DNA of 46,496 nucleotides, from assembly GCA_015665315.1 (NCBI GenBank), contig JADFAK010000154.1, positions 1-46,496 on the forward strand, given 5' to 3'. The first letter of the stretch is position 1; the number at the start of each line of letters is the position of its first letter. Shown one piece after another: positions 7,341-15,551 of this stretch. Under the pieces are notes generated by a model. That model was not told the origin of the DNA, searched no databases, and saw only the letters and a list, made by a program, of their open reading frames with translations. A program made the position numbers and the translations under genes. Source of the DNA: Flavobacteriales bacterium (lineage in GTDB: Bacteria > Bacteroidota > Bacteroidia > Flavobacteriales_D > Sanyastnellaceae).

Positions 7341-7533
7341 AATGATAGCGGCTGGTTCATTGTGACCGAGAGATTTAAACGCTGGCTAGAGACCAATGGT
7401 GACAACTGGATGGAATTTTGGGATTTGGGGGATCTGCCTTATTGATTGGCTTTGTAAGAACTTCAAGTGAGGATATTCTATTTTCATTCAAAAAGTTATG
7501 CGAGTAGTGGCTAAATACGCTCTACCAATCGCC
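7341..7533 (+). pseudogene. Truncated second copy of the Imm11-like gene plus a ParE start
   Basis: Bases 7344-7445 encode the last 34 residues of the protein at 5667-6236 with few changes (starts DSGWFIVTERFKRWLE, ends MEFWDLGDLPY, stop 7443-7445). The match continues past the stop (TTTGTAAGAACTTCAAGTGA in both). At 7507-7533 a copy of the parE beginning follows (GGCTAAATAC, then TACCAATCGC) with a 1-bp deletion. parD is missing in between. This is a duplicated segment that has since suffered deletions at its front and middle. Confidence 0.8.
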
Positions 7534-7612
7534 CCCTTGAGCGCCTATAATCAACTTCATTTTCCGCTGATGTCTCTGTTTGATTCTACTAAATTGGCGC
7601 GGGTTGTAAATG

Positions 7613-7654
7613 CAAACACCTGAACCGATTCACAGAGATCAATTCAGGTGTTTG
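7613..7654. repeat. Perfect 12-bp inverted repeat, possible hairpin
   Basis: CAAACACCTGAA (7613-7624) pairs exactly with TTCAGGTGTTTG (7643-7654) across an 18-base loop. It lies in the 205-bp gap between the decayed patch and the 3' end of the secreted-protein gene at 7739-9001. Neither side has a T-tract, so a classical intrinsic terminator is doubtful; a structured 3' end of the minus-strand gene or a protein-binding site are alternatives. Confidence 0.5.
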
Positions 7655-7738
7655 AAAATGCGACTGAATGTGCCAATTATTGACCAGTCATTCGCGGGGG
7701 AGGATTCTTCGTTTCCATAAGAAATTCCATGGTCTGAT

Positions 7739-9001
7739 TTAATTGACTATCGAAATAGCTTGACTGTGCTTTCCTCTTTCTGTGAGCATGGTTAAGTTGT
7801 ACATGCCTGCCGGGAGGTCAAGGTGGATTGATTTGGTCTGTGAATCAGATGGAAAACGATCTATGAATTCGTGCACGACTTTTCCTGCTAAATCGGTAAC
7901 AATAACTCGAACGGGGCCTTCGATGCTAGAGCTTGACTCGATAACAAAGTTTCCATTGCTCGGGTTGGGGTAAACAGATAGAGTCGGCTGCTCGTTGTGT
8001 TCGGCAATCGCGGTTGCGCTCCCTACTGATAATGTTGCGGCTTCAGTCGAAATTGTGCAAGGACCATAATTGAGTACACAACGATAGAGTGTATTGTTGT
8101 TCGAGCTATTCACATTGCTGACAGTCAGCTGATTACTTGTCGCTCCAGAGTTTTGTCCTGCATTACTGAGATTGACGAATCCCGTTCCAGAGTCGGCTTG
8201 CCACTGAAAGGTTAATTCGTCATGAGCGGCGGTTTCAAATGTGGCCGTTCCTCCGCTAGCCACACTTTGATTGTCAGGATTCGTGTACGTATGCGAGTAA
8301 TACAGTTTAAGTACGTCACAATGCGTGAAATTATTACCATGATCCTTCCAGATTCCGATGTCGTCAACTTTTCCGTTGAAATTCCATCCGAGTGCAGGAG
8401 TTGTTCCAATAAATATATTTTTATTAGCAGCCCAACTAGAATTAGTGGAACCGGTCGACGCAAGCTCACCATCTAAATACAAGAGGAGATCGTTGTCGTT
8501 TCGAACGAACACGACATGGTGCCAATTTGAATCGCTATTATCATTTGCGTTAAGCGCCAAACCCGAAAATTGTGTAGACAACTGAACTGTGCCGTCGGGA
8601 TATGCGAACAGATACCAAGTTCCAGGCTCATAGATTTCATTGTTTCCATAAGACATTATTGTTCCGCTGCCATCGGTCGATGATCTCTTATACCACAGGG
8701 AGATGACTACGTCTTTTGTTTCTGGATAAGGAAAATTGTCTCTTCTCATATATGTAGCGGAACCGTCGAAGATGTATGCGCTATTCGAAATACTAAATCT
8801 ATCCGAAGAAAGACTGGCTCCTAGGTTTTGCAGGTTCAGATTAGCGTGGTCGTCCGTTGCGTCGCCCGTAAAAGAATACCATGCTTTAAGCCCCGATGTT
8901 CGCACATACTGTGGTGCTTGTGAAAATGCTAGTCCTATGCAAACAAATTGCAAAAGTATGATGGGCAATAGCGCCTTTGAAAGTAAGTTGAATTTTTTCA
9001 T
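7739..9001 (-). CDS. Secreted LamG-like/Ig-like protein with T9SS type A sorting domain
   Basis: 420 residues. An N-terminal signal peptide (about residues 1-27, ending LAFSQA) is followed by a concanavalin/LamG-like domain of roughly 200 residues: LKAWYSFTGDATD, AYIFDGSATYMRR, WHHVVFVRND, LYLDGELASTGS and FNGKVDDIGIW are typical. A short Ig-like or PKD-like segment follows (FQWQADSGTGF to NTLYRCVLNYG). The last ~75 residues form a T9SS sorting domain with the YPNPSNGNFVIE motif and the LPAGMYNLTM strand. Likely exported across the outer membrane and attached to or released from the cell surface; LamG domains usually bind sugars. No catalytic residues seen. Single gene. Confidence 0.88.
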   Translation of the reverse strand: MKKFNLLSKALLPIILLQFVCIGLAFSQAPQYVRTSGLKAWYSFTGDATDDHANLNLQNLGASLSSDRFSISNSAYIFDGSATYMRRDNFPYPETKDVVISLWYKRSSTDGSGTIMSYGNNEIYEPGTWYLFAYPDGTVQLSTQFSGLALNANDNSDSNWHHVVFVRNDNDLLLYLDGELASTGSTNSSWAANKNIFIGTTPALGWNFNGKVDDIGIWKDHGNNFTHCDVLKLYYSHTYTNPDNQSVASGGTATFETAAHDELTFQWQADSGTGFVNLSNAGQNSGATSNQLTVSNVNSSNNNTLYRCVLNYGPCTISTEAATLSVGSATAIAEHNEQPTLSVYPNPSNGNFVIESSSSIEGPVRVIVTDLAGKVVHEFIDRFPSDSQTKSIHLDLPAGMYNLTMLTERGKHSQAISIVN

Positions 9002-9413
9002 TTTTTTAGTTTTTTAGAGGTTGAAATAGTCGTTGACGAGTGAGTTTTTTGAATAAATAGGTTGATTTCGGTCCATATTTGTATGCATTGTTTGTTGAAT
9101 CGAAATTCTGTTTGTTCGGTGCTTATCTGTGTGAACATCTGGATTGGAAATGTTTCGGACAATATTACTTTGAGATAGTAGCCGGGACAATAGTCACTAT
9201 CAATGATTTCAGGACCAGACCATCGTAGTATCTAGTTAGATTTAACTAGGGGGGCAGGGAGTATTTGGCCATTGTAGAGTGTACAATGGAGATTTAATAG
9301 GCGCGATAAAGCCAATTTCCAGAGCTTAATCGTCCCTTTAGCATTTCTGGCCTGATAATTGCATCCCCCTAGGCGTCGGACAATAGTACCCGGCAAGATT
9401 TTAATACATTATT
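9002..9413. other. Intergenic region upstream of the cold-shock gene
   Basis: 412 bp between divergent genes with no coding sequence. It holds a small palindrome, CTAGTTA (9232-9238) and TAACTAG (9243-9249) with a 4-base loop, and a word TCGGACAATANTAC that occurs near 9150 and 9377. No TAnnTTTG element is evident for the csp gene. A long leader would be usual for a cold-shock mRNA, but nothing here proves one. Confidence 0.4.
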
Positions 9414-9605
9414 ATGAATAAAGGAAAAGTAAAATTCTTCAACGAGACCAAAGGTTTTGGTTTCATCGCTGAGGAAGACACAAACGAAGAGCACTTTGTG
9501 CACGTATCAGGATTGATCGATGAAATTCGAGAAAATGATACCGTTGAGTTTGAATTGAAAGAAGGTAAAAAAGGATTGAATGCCGTAAACGTGAAAGTCG
9601 TTTAA
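9414..9605 (+). CDS. Cold-shock domain protein (CspA family)
   Basis: 63 residues forming one OB-fold cold-shock domain, normal length for the family. RNP1 is KGFGFI and RNP2 is HFVHVS; the start MNKGKVKFFNETKGFG is standard. These proteins bind single-stranded RNA and DNA and act as RNA chaperones or antiterminators. Monocistronic, with its own strong terminator 25 bp after the stop. Confidence 0.96.
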   Translation: MNKGKVKFFNETKGFGFIAEEDTNEEHFVHVSGLIDEIRENDTVEFELKEGKKGLNAVNVKVV

Positions 9606-9629
9606 CGCATTGACATATTTTTATTGAAG

Positions 9630-9661
9630 AAAGGCCTGTCGTATGACAGGCCTTTTTGTTT
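9630..9661 (+). terminator. Rho-independent terminator of the csp gene
   Basis: AAAGGCCTGTC (9630-9640) pairs perfectly with GACAGGCCTTT (9645-9655) around a GTAT loop and runs into a T-rich tail. Confidence 0.93.
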
Positions 9662-9888
9662 TTACTGAAGTTCGAGAGACGTTGATGAGTTAACACCTTG
9701 AGGGGGAGTGTTCATTAAAGTGTGTCATCGGTTAATAATCGTTCATTAAAGTAATCGACTAGGTCTCTTCTAACGGATGACCATGCGAACATACGACCAT
9801 TCCGGGTTAATGCCCTTCAAAACGCCTCTTTACACGGATGAATTCCGTACATAGGTTGAACTCAGCTAAAGGATGTCAGGTGTAACCT
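9662..9888. other. Intergenic, with a short direct repeat
   Basis: No gene. GTTCATTAAAGT occurs at 9710-9721 and 9741-9752 (31 bp apart). Both copies lie beyond the 3' end of the secreted-protein gene at 9889, so a regulatory role is uncertain. Confidence 0.4.
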
Positions 9889-10890
9889 CTATTCCAATAT
9901 CAAGACCTGCTGAATTCTCTCCCCAGTCTTCGATCTTACCTCTAGAATATACCCACCTGCCTCCAACATCGAAAGATCGATTTTGCTGTGATATTCGCGG
10001 ATGTCCATAGTATCGAAAACTTCCTTGCCTCTAAAGTCATATATATTCAGCTCCCAGTCCTCCTTGAGCTCCGATTCAAAAAGAACATTGGCGACACGAC
10101 TTGCTGGATTTGGGAAGACTTCCATCAGACTTGAATGACCGAATTGCTCGTGAACCTTTGTAATAATCAACGGTTCTGTTGCAAAAGCTCCATAGTAAGA
10201 TACACCATCAACAATCGTTTCGTTAAGCTCCAATAAAGCCCAGCCAGACTGCTCACAAAGGAAGAAGTGTTGAATTAGCGTGATGGATGAGTAGGTCGTG
10301 TCTCCATCAGCAATGGTTACCAATATATTGTCCTCGGTGCGAACAAATCGCAAGACGTCATTGAATGTTCCAAAAGGCAAAGACAAGGTGCCGTATGCGT
10401 CCGAAGTAATCGTGGTTGTTCCTTCGCTTATCGTTTGCCCACCGTTTCCATTGTCTGTGATTTTGTAATAATCATCGCTGCCTGTCGAATTCAATGTTGC
10501 TGGTAACAAGTAGTGCATTTTTGGATCGGAAAAAGCCGTCCATGCCGAGGTCGATGCGTTCCCTTGAGTAAACACCCCGCTGTCTCCTTGCGAATAGTAA
10601 ACATGAACATCGTACGTTGTACGAATGGCAACATCTGCAGACGGAAAATTGGCACCAAAAATGGAGCTGCTAGGATCGACAACTTCAAATGTATCGACTG
10701 GTGTAAGTGCCAATGAGCCATAATCCCACATCAAGTCAGAACCACTCGCACTAGGTGTCTGATATTCGACTTGGTGAATGGCATATGTTTCACCATTATT
10801 CATGTGAAAATTATCAATGTCAAGAGTGGGTTGTGCTAGGAGCATAAAGCTGCCTGCACAAAGAATAAGGAGTGTTGCAAGTTTTCGCAT
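9889..10890 (-). CDS. Secreted protein with T9SS type A sorting domain, function unknown
   Basis: 333 residues. Signal peptide of ~19 residues (ends MLLAQ), then about 230 residues of beta-rich, Ser/Thr/Asp-rich sequence with no recognised domain. The C-terminal ~80 residues form a T9SS sorting domain (MEVFPNPASRVANV, WELNIYDFRGKEV, LEAGGYILEVRSKTG). Such proteins are exported by T9SS and anchored or released at the surface. It stands alone; the neighbour at 11086 is divergent. The secretion call is firm, the function open. Confidence 0.85.
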   Translation of the reverse strand: MRKLATLLILCAGSFMLLAQPTLDIDNFHMNNGETYAIHQVEYQTPSASGSDLMWDYGSLALTPVDTFEVVDPSSSIFGANFPSADVAIRTTYDVHVYYSQGDSGVFTQGNASTSAWTAFSDPKMHYLLPATLNSTGSDDYYKITDNGNGGQTISEGTTTITSDAYGTLSLPFGTFNDVLRFVRTEDNILVTIADGDTTYSSITLIQHFFLCEQSGWALLELNETIVDGVSYYGAFATEPLIITKVHEQFGHSSLMEVFPNPASRVANVLFESELKEDWELNIYDFRGKEVFDTMDIREYHSKIDLSMLEAGGYILEVRSKTGERIQQVLILE

Positions 10891-11085
10891 GGATGAAATT
10901 TACAACGGTTCTTTTTCATGGTGAATAAAGAAGAAGGTATAATTTGGATTGCTAAGTTCGAAATGGACAATGTCTGAATGGAATCTCACCAATAGTCAGA
11001 CAAAAGACAACGAGAAATTACGATGTAGCCATAAAAGGAATGATAGTTGATTGATACTTTGGTAGCGAATAAATCCAGCCCTATC

Positions 11086-12096
11086 GTGAAATATCTTCTT
11101 ATCCTAACTGCCGTACTTGCTCCTTTATTCAGCCAAGCCCAACCCTCCCCACAAGAAGCATATCCAGCCCGTATCCAAGCCATCAACGAAATCCTCAAAA
11201 CGGATTCCCTCAACTATGCCCTAATCTGGGAACGACTTGAAATGAAAGTCAACATGATGGCCAAGTTTCCGATGGCTCATGAATTGTGCGATTTTAAGCT
11301 TGATTCGACCGAAATCGGCCAAAAACTGCCTTTTTATGACGAATTCAACGCCGATTTCGTCAAAATTCACGAAAAAGTGATCATGGAGGGGAAAGACGAA
11401 ATTGTGGAGGTTGGTGATTTTTACTTGAACAGGATGTGGTTCTACGCCGGTGTGAATGAGTTGGATAAAGCCATTGCAGATGCGACCTATTTGAGAGACT
11501 CGGCATCCTATTCTCGCTATTCCGATCGAGGTGACTATTACAACAATTGGGCACTGTATTCTCTGTTCGATTTGTACATCATGAAAGGTGATGGCGAAAG
11601 TGCTTTGATGGCCATCGATGCCATGCTCGACAAAAAGAAAATCCAGGATCCCGTCATCTACTATTCTGTGCACGGTGGATTCTTGAATTATCAGGACAAG
11701 GTGGAATTGTTGGCGTGTTTTGGCCAACAAAAAGAATTGATCAATTACTTGGAATACACCTGTCGAGATCATTTCGATTGGTATTTGGCTCGGGCCCATT
11801 ACAAGGGGAAAAAGCTGGATAGTTGGTCCTTTGCCGACAATGAATATTACACCAGCAAGGAAAGTTTTGAGTACTACCTGGGAAGTGCCAAGCACAAGAG
11901 TTTTGATCTGCTCAGACAGCTTGTTGACTACATGAAGTTGTACGAACATCCGGAATGGAAGAAATACGAGAAGATTTTGAGTGACATTCGCTTTCAGATG
12001 AATGAGAATTATGAAACGGTAAATCCAGAATTGAGTGATCGGCAGTTGAAGAAGTTGACGTCGGCGATTGCCTCGGATCACATCGATAAGAACTAG
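11086..12096 (+). CDS. Periplasmic/secreted TPR-like hypothetical protein
   Basis: About 336 residues. A GTG at 11086 gives a textbook signal peptide (KYLLILTAVLAPLFSQAQ), so it is preferred to a TTG start 13 codons earlier; no ATG lies nearby. The mature part is alpha-helical, with helix pairs such as NELDKAIADATYLRDSASYS and GDGESALMAIDAMLDKK that look like degenerate tetratricopeptide repeats. No T9SS sorting domain, so it probably stays in the periplasm or on the inner leaflet. Function unknown. Confidence 0.8.
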   Translation: MKYLLILTAVLAPLFSQAQPSPQEAYPARIQAINEILKTDSLNYALIWERLEMKVNMMAKFPMAHELCDFKLDSTEIGQKLPFYDEFNADFVKIHEKVIMEGKDEIVEVGDFYLNRMWFYAGVNELDKAIADATYLRDSASYSRYSDRGDYYNNWALYSLFDLYIMKGDGESALMAIDAMLDKKKIQDPVIYYSVHGGFLNYQDKVELLACFGQQKELINYLEYTCRDHFDWYLARAHYKGKKLDSWSFADNEYYTSKESFEYYLGSAKHKSFDLLRQLVDYMKLYEHPEWKKYEKILSDIRFQMNENYETVNPELSDRQLKKLTSAIASDHIDKN

Positions 12097-12264
12097 GATG
12101 AAGCTGTTGTGCACCATTCTTTGAGATCTGGTCGGTCCGATGGACTGGTATGAAGTCGGAATTTCGATTGGAATCTTGTGAGTTTTGGTGTCCATGTGAA
12201 GTGAAGATATTTCAATGAAATTTGTCCTTGTTCTAAAGAAAGTTTCATTTTTGCACTTCGGCAA

Positions 12265-13053
12265 ATGAATAACATGAAGTATACCCTTATCACAGGAGCT
12301 AGTAATGGCATCGGCAAGGAGATGGCAATCAATTGTGCATCTAGAAAAATGAACCTCATTTTGGTTTCCTTGCCAAACGAGAAAGTTGGAGAGTTGGCCA
12401 GTGAATTGGCCGCAACCCACAGTGTTTCGGCAGAGTTTTACGAGTGTAATTTAACGGAATTGGGTGCGGCCCAGAAGCTTTATGATTGGACTGTAGAAAA
12501 AGGCTTTGCCGTAAATTTCTTGGTCAACAACGCCGGATTCGGTGGAGTCGGAGCTTTTGAAAAGCACGATACAGGATACATCAATGCCATGTTGGATTTG
12601 AATGTAAAGGCGACAACACTCCTCACGCATTTCTTCATCCCCGAATTAAAGAAGAATGCACCTTCGTACTTGTTGAACACCTCAAGTATGGCAGCAAATT
12701 TTCCGGTGCCCTATAAATCGATGTATGCGGCCACGAAAATATATGTCAAGAACTTCACCTTGGCCCTTAGGGAAGAGCTAAAAGAATTTGGAGTATGTGT
12801 CTGTCTATTACAACCAGGTGCCACACCCACGAATCAAGTGGTTAAATCCCAAATTGAGGGCGGAGGGGCCATGGCGAAAATTTCAGTTCTTAGCGCTCAA
12901 GAAGTAGCCGCTTACGCCATTGACAGAACTTTGCGAAACCATGCAAAGGCCATTCCCGGATTTAAAAATAGAATGTCTTTGGCTGCCGCTAAACTTTTAC
13001 CCAGTTCAGTCAAAATGAAGTTGGCTGTGAATTCAGCAAAGAACTACGAATAA
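12265..13053 (+). CDS. Short-chain dehydrogenase/reductase (SDR)
   Basis: 262 residues, classical SDR length. NAD(P)-binding motif TGASNGIG at residues 10-17, NNAG at 88-91, and catalytic Ser141, Tyr154 and Lys158 (YAATK). The C-terminal part (FKNRMSLAAAKLLPSS) resembles the DltE/YqjQ-type SDRs that act on acyl or keto substrates. A second ATG at 12274 could also be the start. Its stop lies 2 bp from the stop of the convergent gene at 13056, leaving no room for separate terminators. Substrate unknown. Confidence 0.92.
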   Translation: MNNMKYTLITGASNGIGKEMAINCASRKMNLILVSLPNEKVGELASELAATHSVSAEFYECNLTELGAAQKLYDWTVEKGFAVNFLVNNAGFGGVGAFEKHDTGYINAMLDLNVKATTLLTHFFIPELKKNAPSYLLNTSSMAANFPVPYKSMYAATKIYVKNFTLALREELKEFGVCVCLLQPGATPTNQVVKSQIEGGGAMAKISVLSAQEVAAYAIDRTLRNHAKAIPGFKNRMSLAAAKLLPSSVKMKLAVNSAKNYE

Positions 13054-13055
13054 GC

Positions 13056-13763
13056 CTATTTTTCTTCCAAACTCTTGGCATACCCCTTTATACTCTGGTA
13101 GTAAAGAATTATACCCACTATCAAAAGTAAGTGGGCGAAATCGTTTTTGTCAAACCATTGGTACAAGTTGATTTTGAAGGCCAAAAACAGAGCCGACGGA
13201 AACATGATGAAAACGCTGTAGACCATGTATTTAAAATATGGCCCGTATACCTTCGTGTACTTGTATCCCAAAATCCCCAAGCAGAATATAAGTCCGACCG
13301 CTGAATTGATAGCAGGAACTCTCAATCCAATGACCTGGTCCCGATTCAAATCTGCAAAAATGAACACCAAAGAAGCGGCAATAAGTGCAATGAGCAGTTT
13401 GGCCAAGCTTAGTTTGTTCAAGAGGTCTTTCATTTTGGCTGTCGGATGAATCGAAATCATCGCCTTTTCGAGCAAGAATACCGCGAAAATCCCCGTGTAC
13501 CAAGGGGGGTATTTACCTGCTAACCCCCAATAGTTAAACATCAAATGGCCCAGACCGCCGAAGAACATACCTATGCCAAAAACCAAATAAAACGCGGTCC
13601 AATACTTGAAAAATGGGAGGGTCGTATCGAACTTCTTGGTTTTCAAAGCCAAAACCAATGCGACCACTAGAATTAGAAAATCCCCAATAAAGGCGTTGGG
13701 CTCCAAAAAATCTAGTCCCCATAAAGTGAACTCTATTTTATCAAAATCTTCACCTATTAACAT
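13056..13763 (-). CDS. Multi-pass membrane protein, function unknown
   Basis: 235 residues with about six to seven hydrophobic segments (for example FIGDFLILVVALVLAL, YLVFGIGMFFGGLGHLMF, LLIALIAASLVFIFAD and FAHLLLIVGIILYYQ). Charged loops between them and the HLMF and FAHLLL histidines are noticeable but fit no family known to me with certainty; it resembles small DUF membrane proteins of Bacteroidota. Its ATG shares one base with the stop of the upstream SDR gene (TAATG), so it is probably made together with the SDR and the CPBP protein. Confidence 0.8.
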   Translation of the reverse strand: MLIGEDFDKIEFTLWGLDFLEPNAFIGDFLILVVALVLALKTKKFDTTLPFFKYWTAFYLVFGIGMFFGGLGHLMFNYWGLAGKYPPWYTGIFAVFLLEKAMISIHPTAKMKDLLNKLSLAKLLIALIAASLVFIFADLNRDQVIGLRVPAINSAVGLIFCLGILGYKYTKVYGPYFKYMVYSVFIMFPSALFLAFKINLYQWFDKNDFAHLLLIVGIILYYQSIKGYAKSLEEK

Positions 13764-14575
13764 TACTTACTCTTTTCTTGAAATTTGTGTAGGTTCATCA
13801 ATATCAGCCTTTCAACCAACAGCGGAAATCGAGCTTGCATAAACTTGTTCAGTTTGCCAATGCCAGTTAGCGTAGTGATATACTTTCTTTTTTCAATGTT
13901 CTTCCGCACCATAGCCGCTACATACTCGGTCGATTGCACATTTTTTCCAGTGCGATCTTGCAGGGTGATTCTAGAACCATCGGCTGAAATCGTTTCCTTG
14001 TTGTGTTCAATTTGGGTAATGCCCGCAAAAACAAGCCCAGCGTGAATATCATATTGTTTTTCTTCAATTCGTATCGACTCAGTGATAGCCCTCAAAGCCA
14101 TTTTCGAAGAACTGTAGGCCGATAGAAATGGAAGTCCGCGAATACCTGCCAAACTCGAAATGAAAACAACACTTCCCTTCGTCTTTCTCAATTCAGGTAT
14201 CGCTGGAATAGTGGGATAAATTGCTCCGAAAACATTGCTTTCAAAGACTGTTTGGTACACTTCAGGGTTCAAATCTGCCACATTCCCCCGCATAGATACC
14301 CCCACATTGTTCACCAGAATGTCCAGTTTGCCAAAACGCTTGACCGCGGTTTCTATCAAGTCCTTTGAAGCAGCGGCATCCGATACATCGCAACAAACGC
14401 TCACTACCTTGTCATGTATTTCGTTGATTTCAGATTCAGTTTCGGCTAGTCGCCCCGCGTCTCTCCCGTTCAACACTATCGACACTCCCTGTCTGGCCAA
14501 ATCCAGTGCAATGGCCTTGCCAATTCCTCTACTCGAGCCAGTAATGACTGCTACTTTTCCATCTAACTTTGACAT
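13763..14575 (-). CDS. Short-chain dehydrogenase/reductase (SDR)
   Basis: 270 residues with TGSSRGIG at 12-19, NNVG at 89-92 (the usual third residue Ala replaced by Val, as in many SDRs), and catalytic Ser141, Tyr154 and Lys158 (YSSSK). The C-terminal extension (LNKFMQARFPLLVERLILMNLHKF) is amphipathic and could touch the membrane, which suits its place between two membrane-protein genes. Coupled on both sides by TAATG overlaps. Only distantly similar to the SDR at 12265. Substrate unknown. Confidence 0.93.
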   Translation of the reverse strand: MSKLDGKVAVITGSSRGIGKAIALDLARQGVSIVLNGRDAGRLAETESEINEIHDKVVSVCCDVSDAAASKDLIETAVKRFGKLDILVNNVGVSMRGNVADLNPEVYQTVFESNVFGAIYPTIPAIPELRKTKGSVVFISSLAGIRGLPFLSAYSSSKMALRAITESIRIEEKQYDIHAGLVFAGITQIEHNKETISADGSRITLQDRTGKNVQSTEYVAAMVRKNIEKRKYITTLTGIGKLNKFMQARFPLLVERLILMNLHKFQEKSK

Positions 14576-15315
14576 TACTTTTGCAGTTGCATTGCCGGGT
14601 TATACTTGAATGAAGTGAAGGTGTTTGTCCAAGCCATAGCGACATGGACAAAGAATGCGATCCAGATGGTTCCTGAAGCTAGGGTCAATAGACACAGCAC
14701 CAATCCGAGTGGAGCGGCACCGATGGTTTCGTCCAATCCTTTGGGAATATGAGTAGCTGAATACATCGCCACATTGATCGCAATAGCCGGCCACATTCCG
14801 AGTGGTTCTACCAGCGGAATCAACAGGACTCCTCTAAATAAAAACTCGTATCCGAATAGGTAAAGAAACCATCCCAAAGCATTAATGATGAGCGTTTTCT
14901 TCGTCCAAATTTTCGCCCTGATTTGAGGATAGTTGACATGGTTTTTTGGATTCTTTGCCGAGAAATAGGCTAGGGGCATCACCAAGACACAAAGTCCAAC
15001 TGTCCAAATAGTCGAGAATAAGGTCGTCTCAGGAATGATTGTAAAGCCTAAGTCTGCCAATGAAATTTCAGGAATTAACATCAAACAAATAGCAGTAGGG
15101 ATTATGCCCATGCTGATAAATCCGAAATATTTGGTGAAGAAAATATGCTTTCTCGCCGCTGTGTCAAAATCGTATTTGGCGTAAAACTTCTCCTTGATTT
15201 TCGCCGATTGTGCCGTAAACCAGTACATCACGAAGAATACCAAGGTCAAAAGAATGGGCAAACAAATCTGCATGTCGATGCTTCTCCACTCCCAGTTGAT
15301 TTCAAAATGATTCAT
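14575..15315 (-). CDS. CPBP-family intramembrane protein (CAAX protease-like)
   Basis: 246 residues, about seven to eight membrane segments. The three CPBP motifs are present in altered form: GYEFLFRG (Glu157, Arg161; the usual first Glu of EExxxR is Tyr), YSATHIP (His189) and HVAMAWTN near the end. These residues line the Rce1-type glutamyl protease site; with a single Glu, activity is uncertain. First gene of a three-gene unit with the SDR and the membrane protein; a good promoter lies immediately upstream (15338-15370). Confidence 0.88.
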   Translation of the reverse strand: MNHFEINWEWRSIDMQICLPILLTLVFFVMYWFTAQSAKIKEKFYAKYDFDTAARKHIFFTKYFGFISMGIIPTAICLMLIPEISLADLGFTIIPETTLFSTIWTVGLCVLVMPLAYFSAKNPKNHVNYPQIRAKIWTKKTLIINALGWFLYLFGYEFLFRGVLLIPLVEPLGMWPAIAINVAMYSATHIPKGLDETIGAAPLGLVLCLLTLASGTIWIAFFVHVAMAWTNTFTSFKYNPAMQLQK

Positions 15316-15337
15316 TCATTGTGTTTTAAAACTTCGG

Positions 15338-15370
15338 CAAAAGTAACTAATCCGTTTTCCTTGAAGCAAG
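15338..15370 (-). promoter_or_regulatory. Promoter of the CPBP-SDR-membrane protein operon
   Basis: On the minus strand: CTTG at 15370-15367, a 21-bp spacer, then TACTTTTG at 15345-15338, a full TAnnTTTG match, ending 22 bp before the ATG. The same arrangement (CTTG, 21 bp, TACTTTTG) precedes the export operon at 24565-24597. Confidence 0.6.
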
Positions 15371-15551
15371 AAATAGGGACGGACATTTGATTGGAGTCGA
15401 GATCCTGTTTGTTTGAAGGTAAATTGAGCTAGTTAAATTCAATTATTCTGAGCAGGATGCCATCTTGTCTCCCTTCTCGTAGCAACTATGCACGGGTACA
15501 ATGAACCGGATGATAAGGTAAAGGCAATTGGAAGGTCGAAATCAAGTGTCT

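Noticed and set aside
11221-12420. A 399-codon open frame on the minus strand opposite the TPR-like gene
   Set aside because: It mirrors the coding frame of the 11086-12096 gene, is rich in Ile, His and Val as expected for an antisense shadow, has no recognisable domain and overlaps two plus-strand genes.
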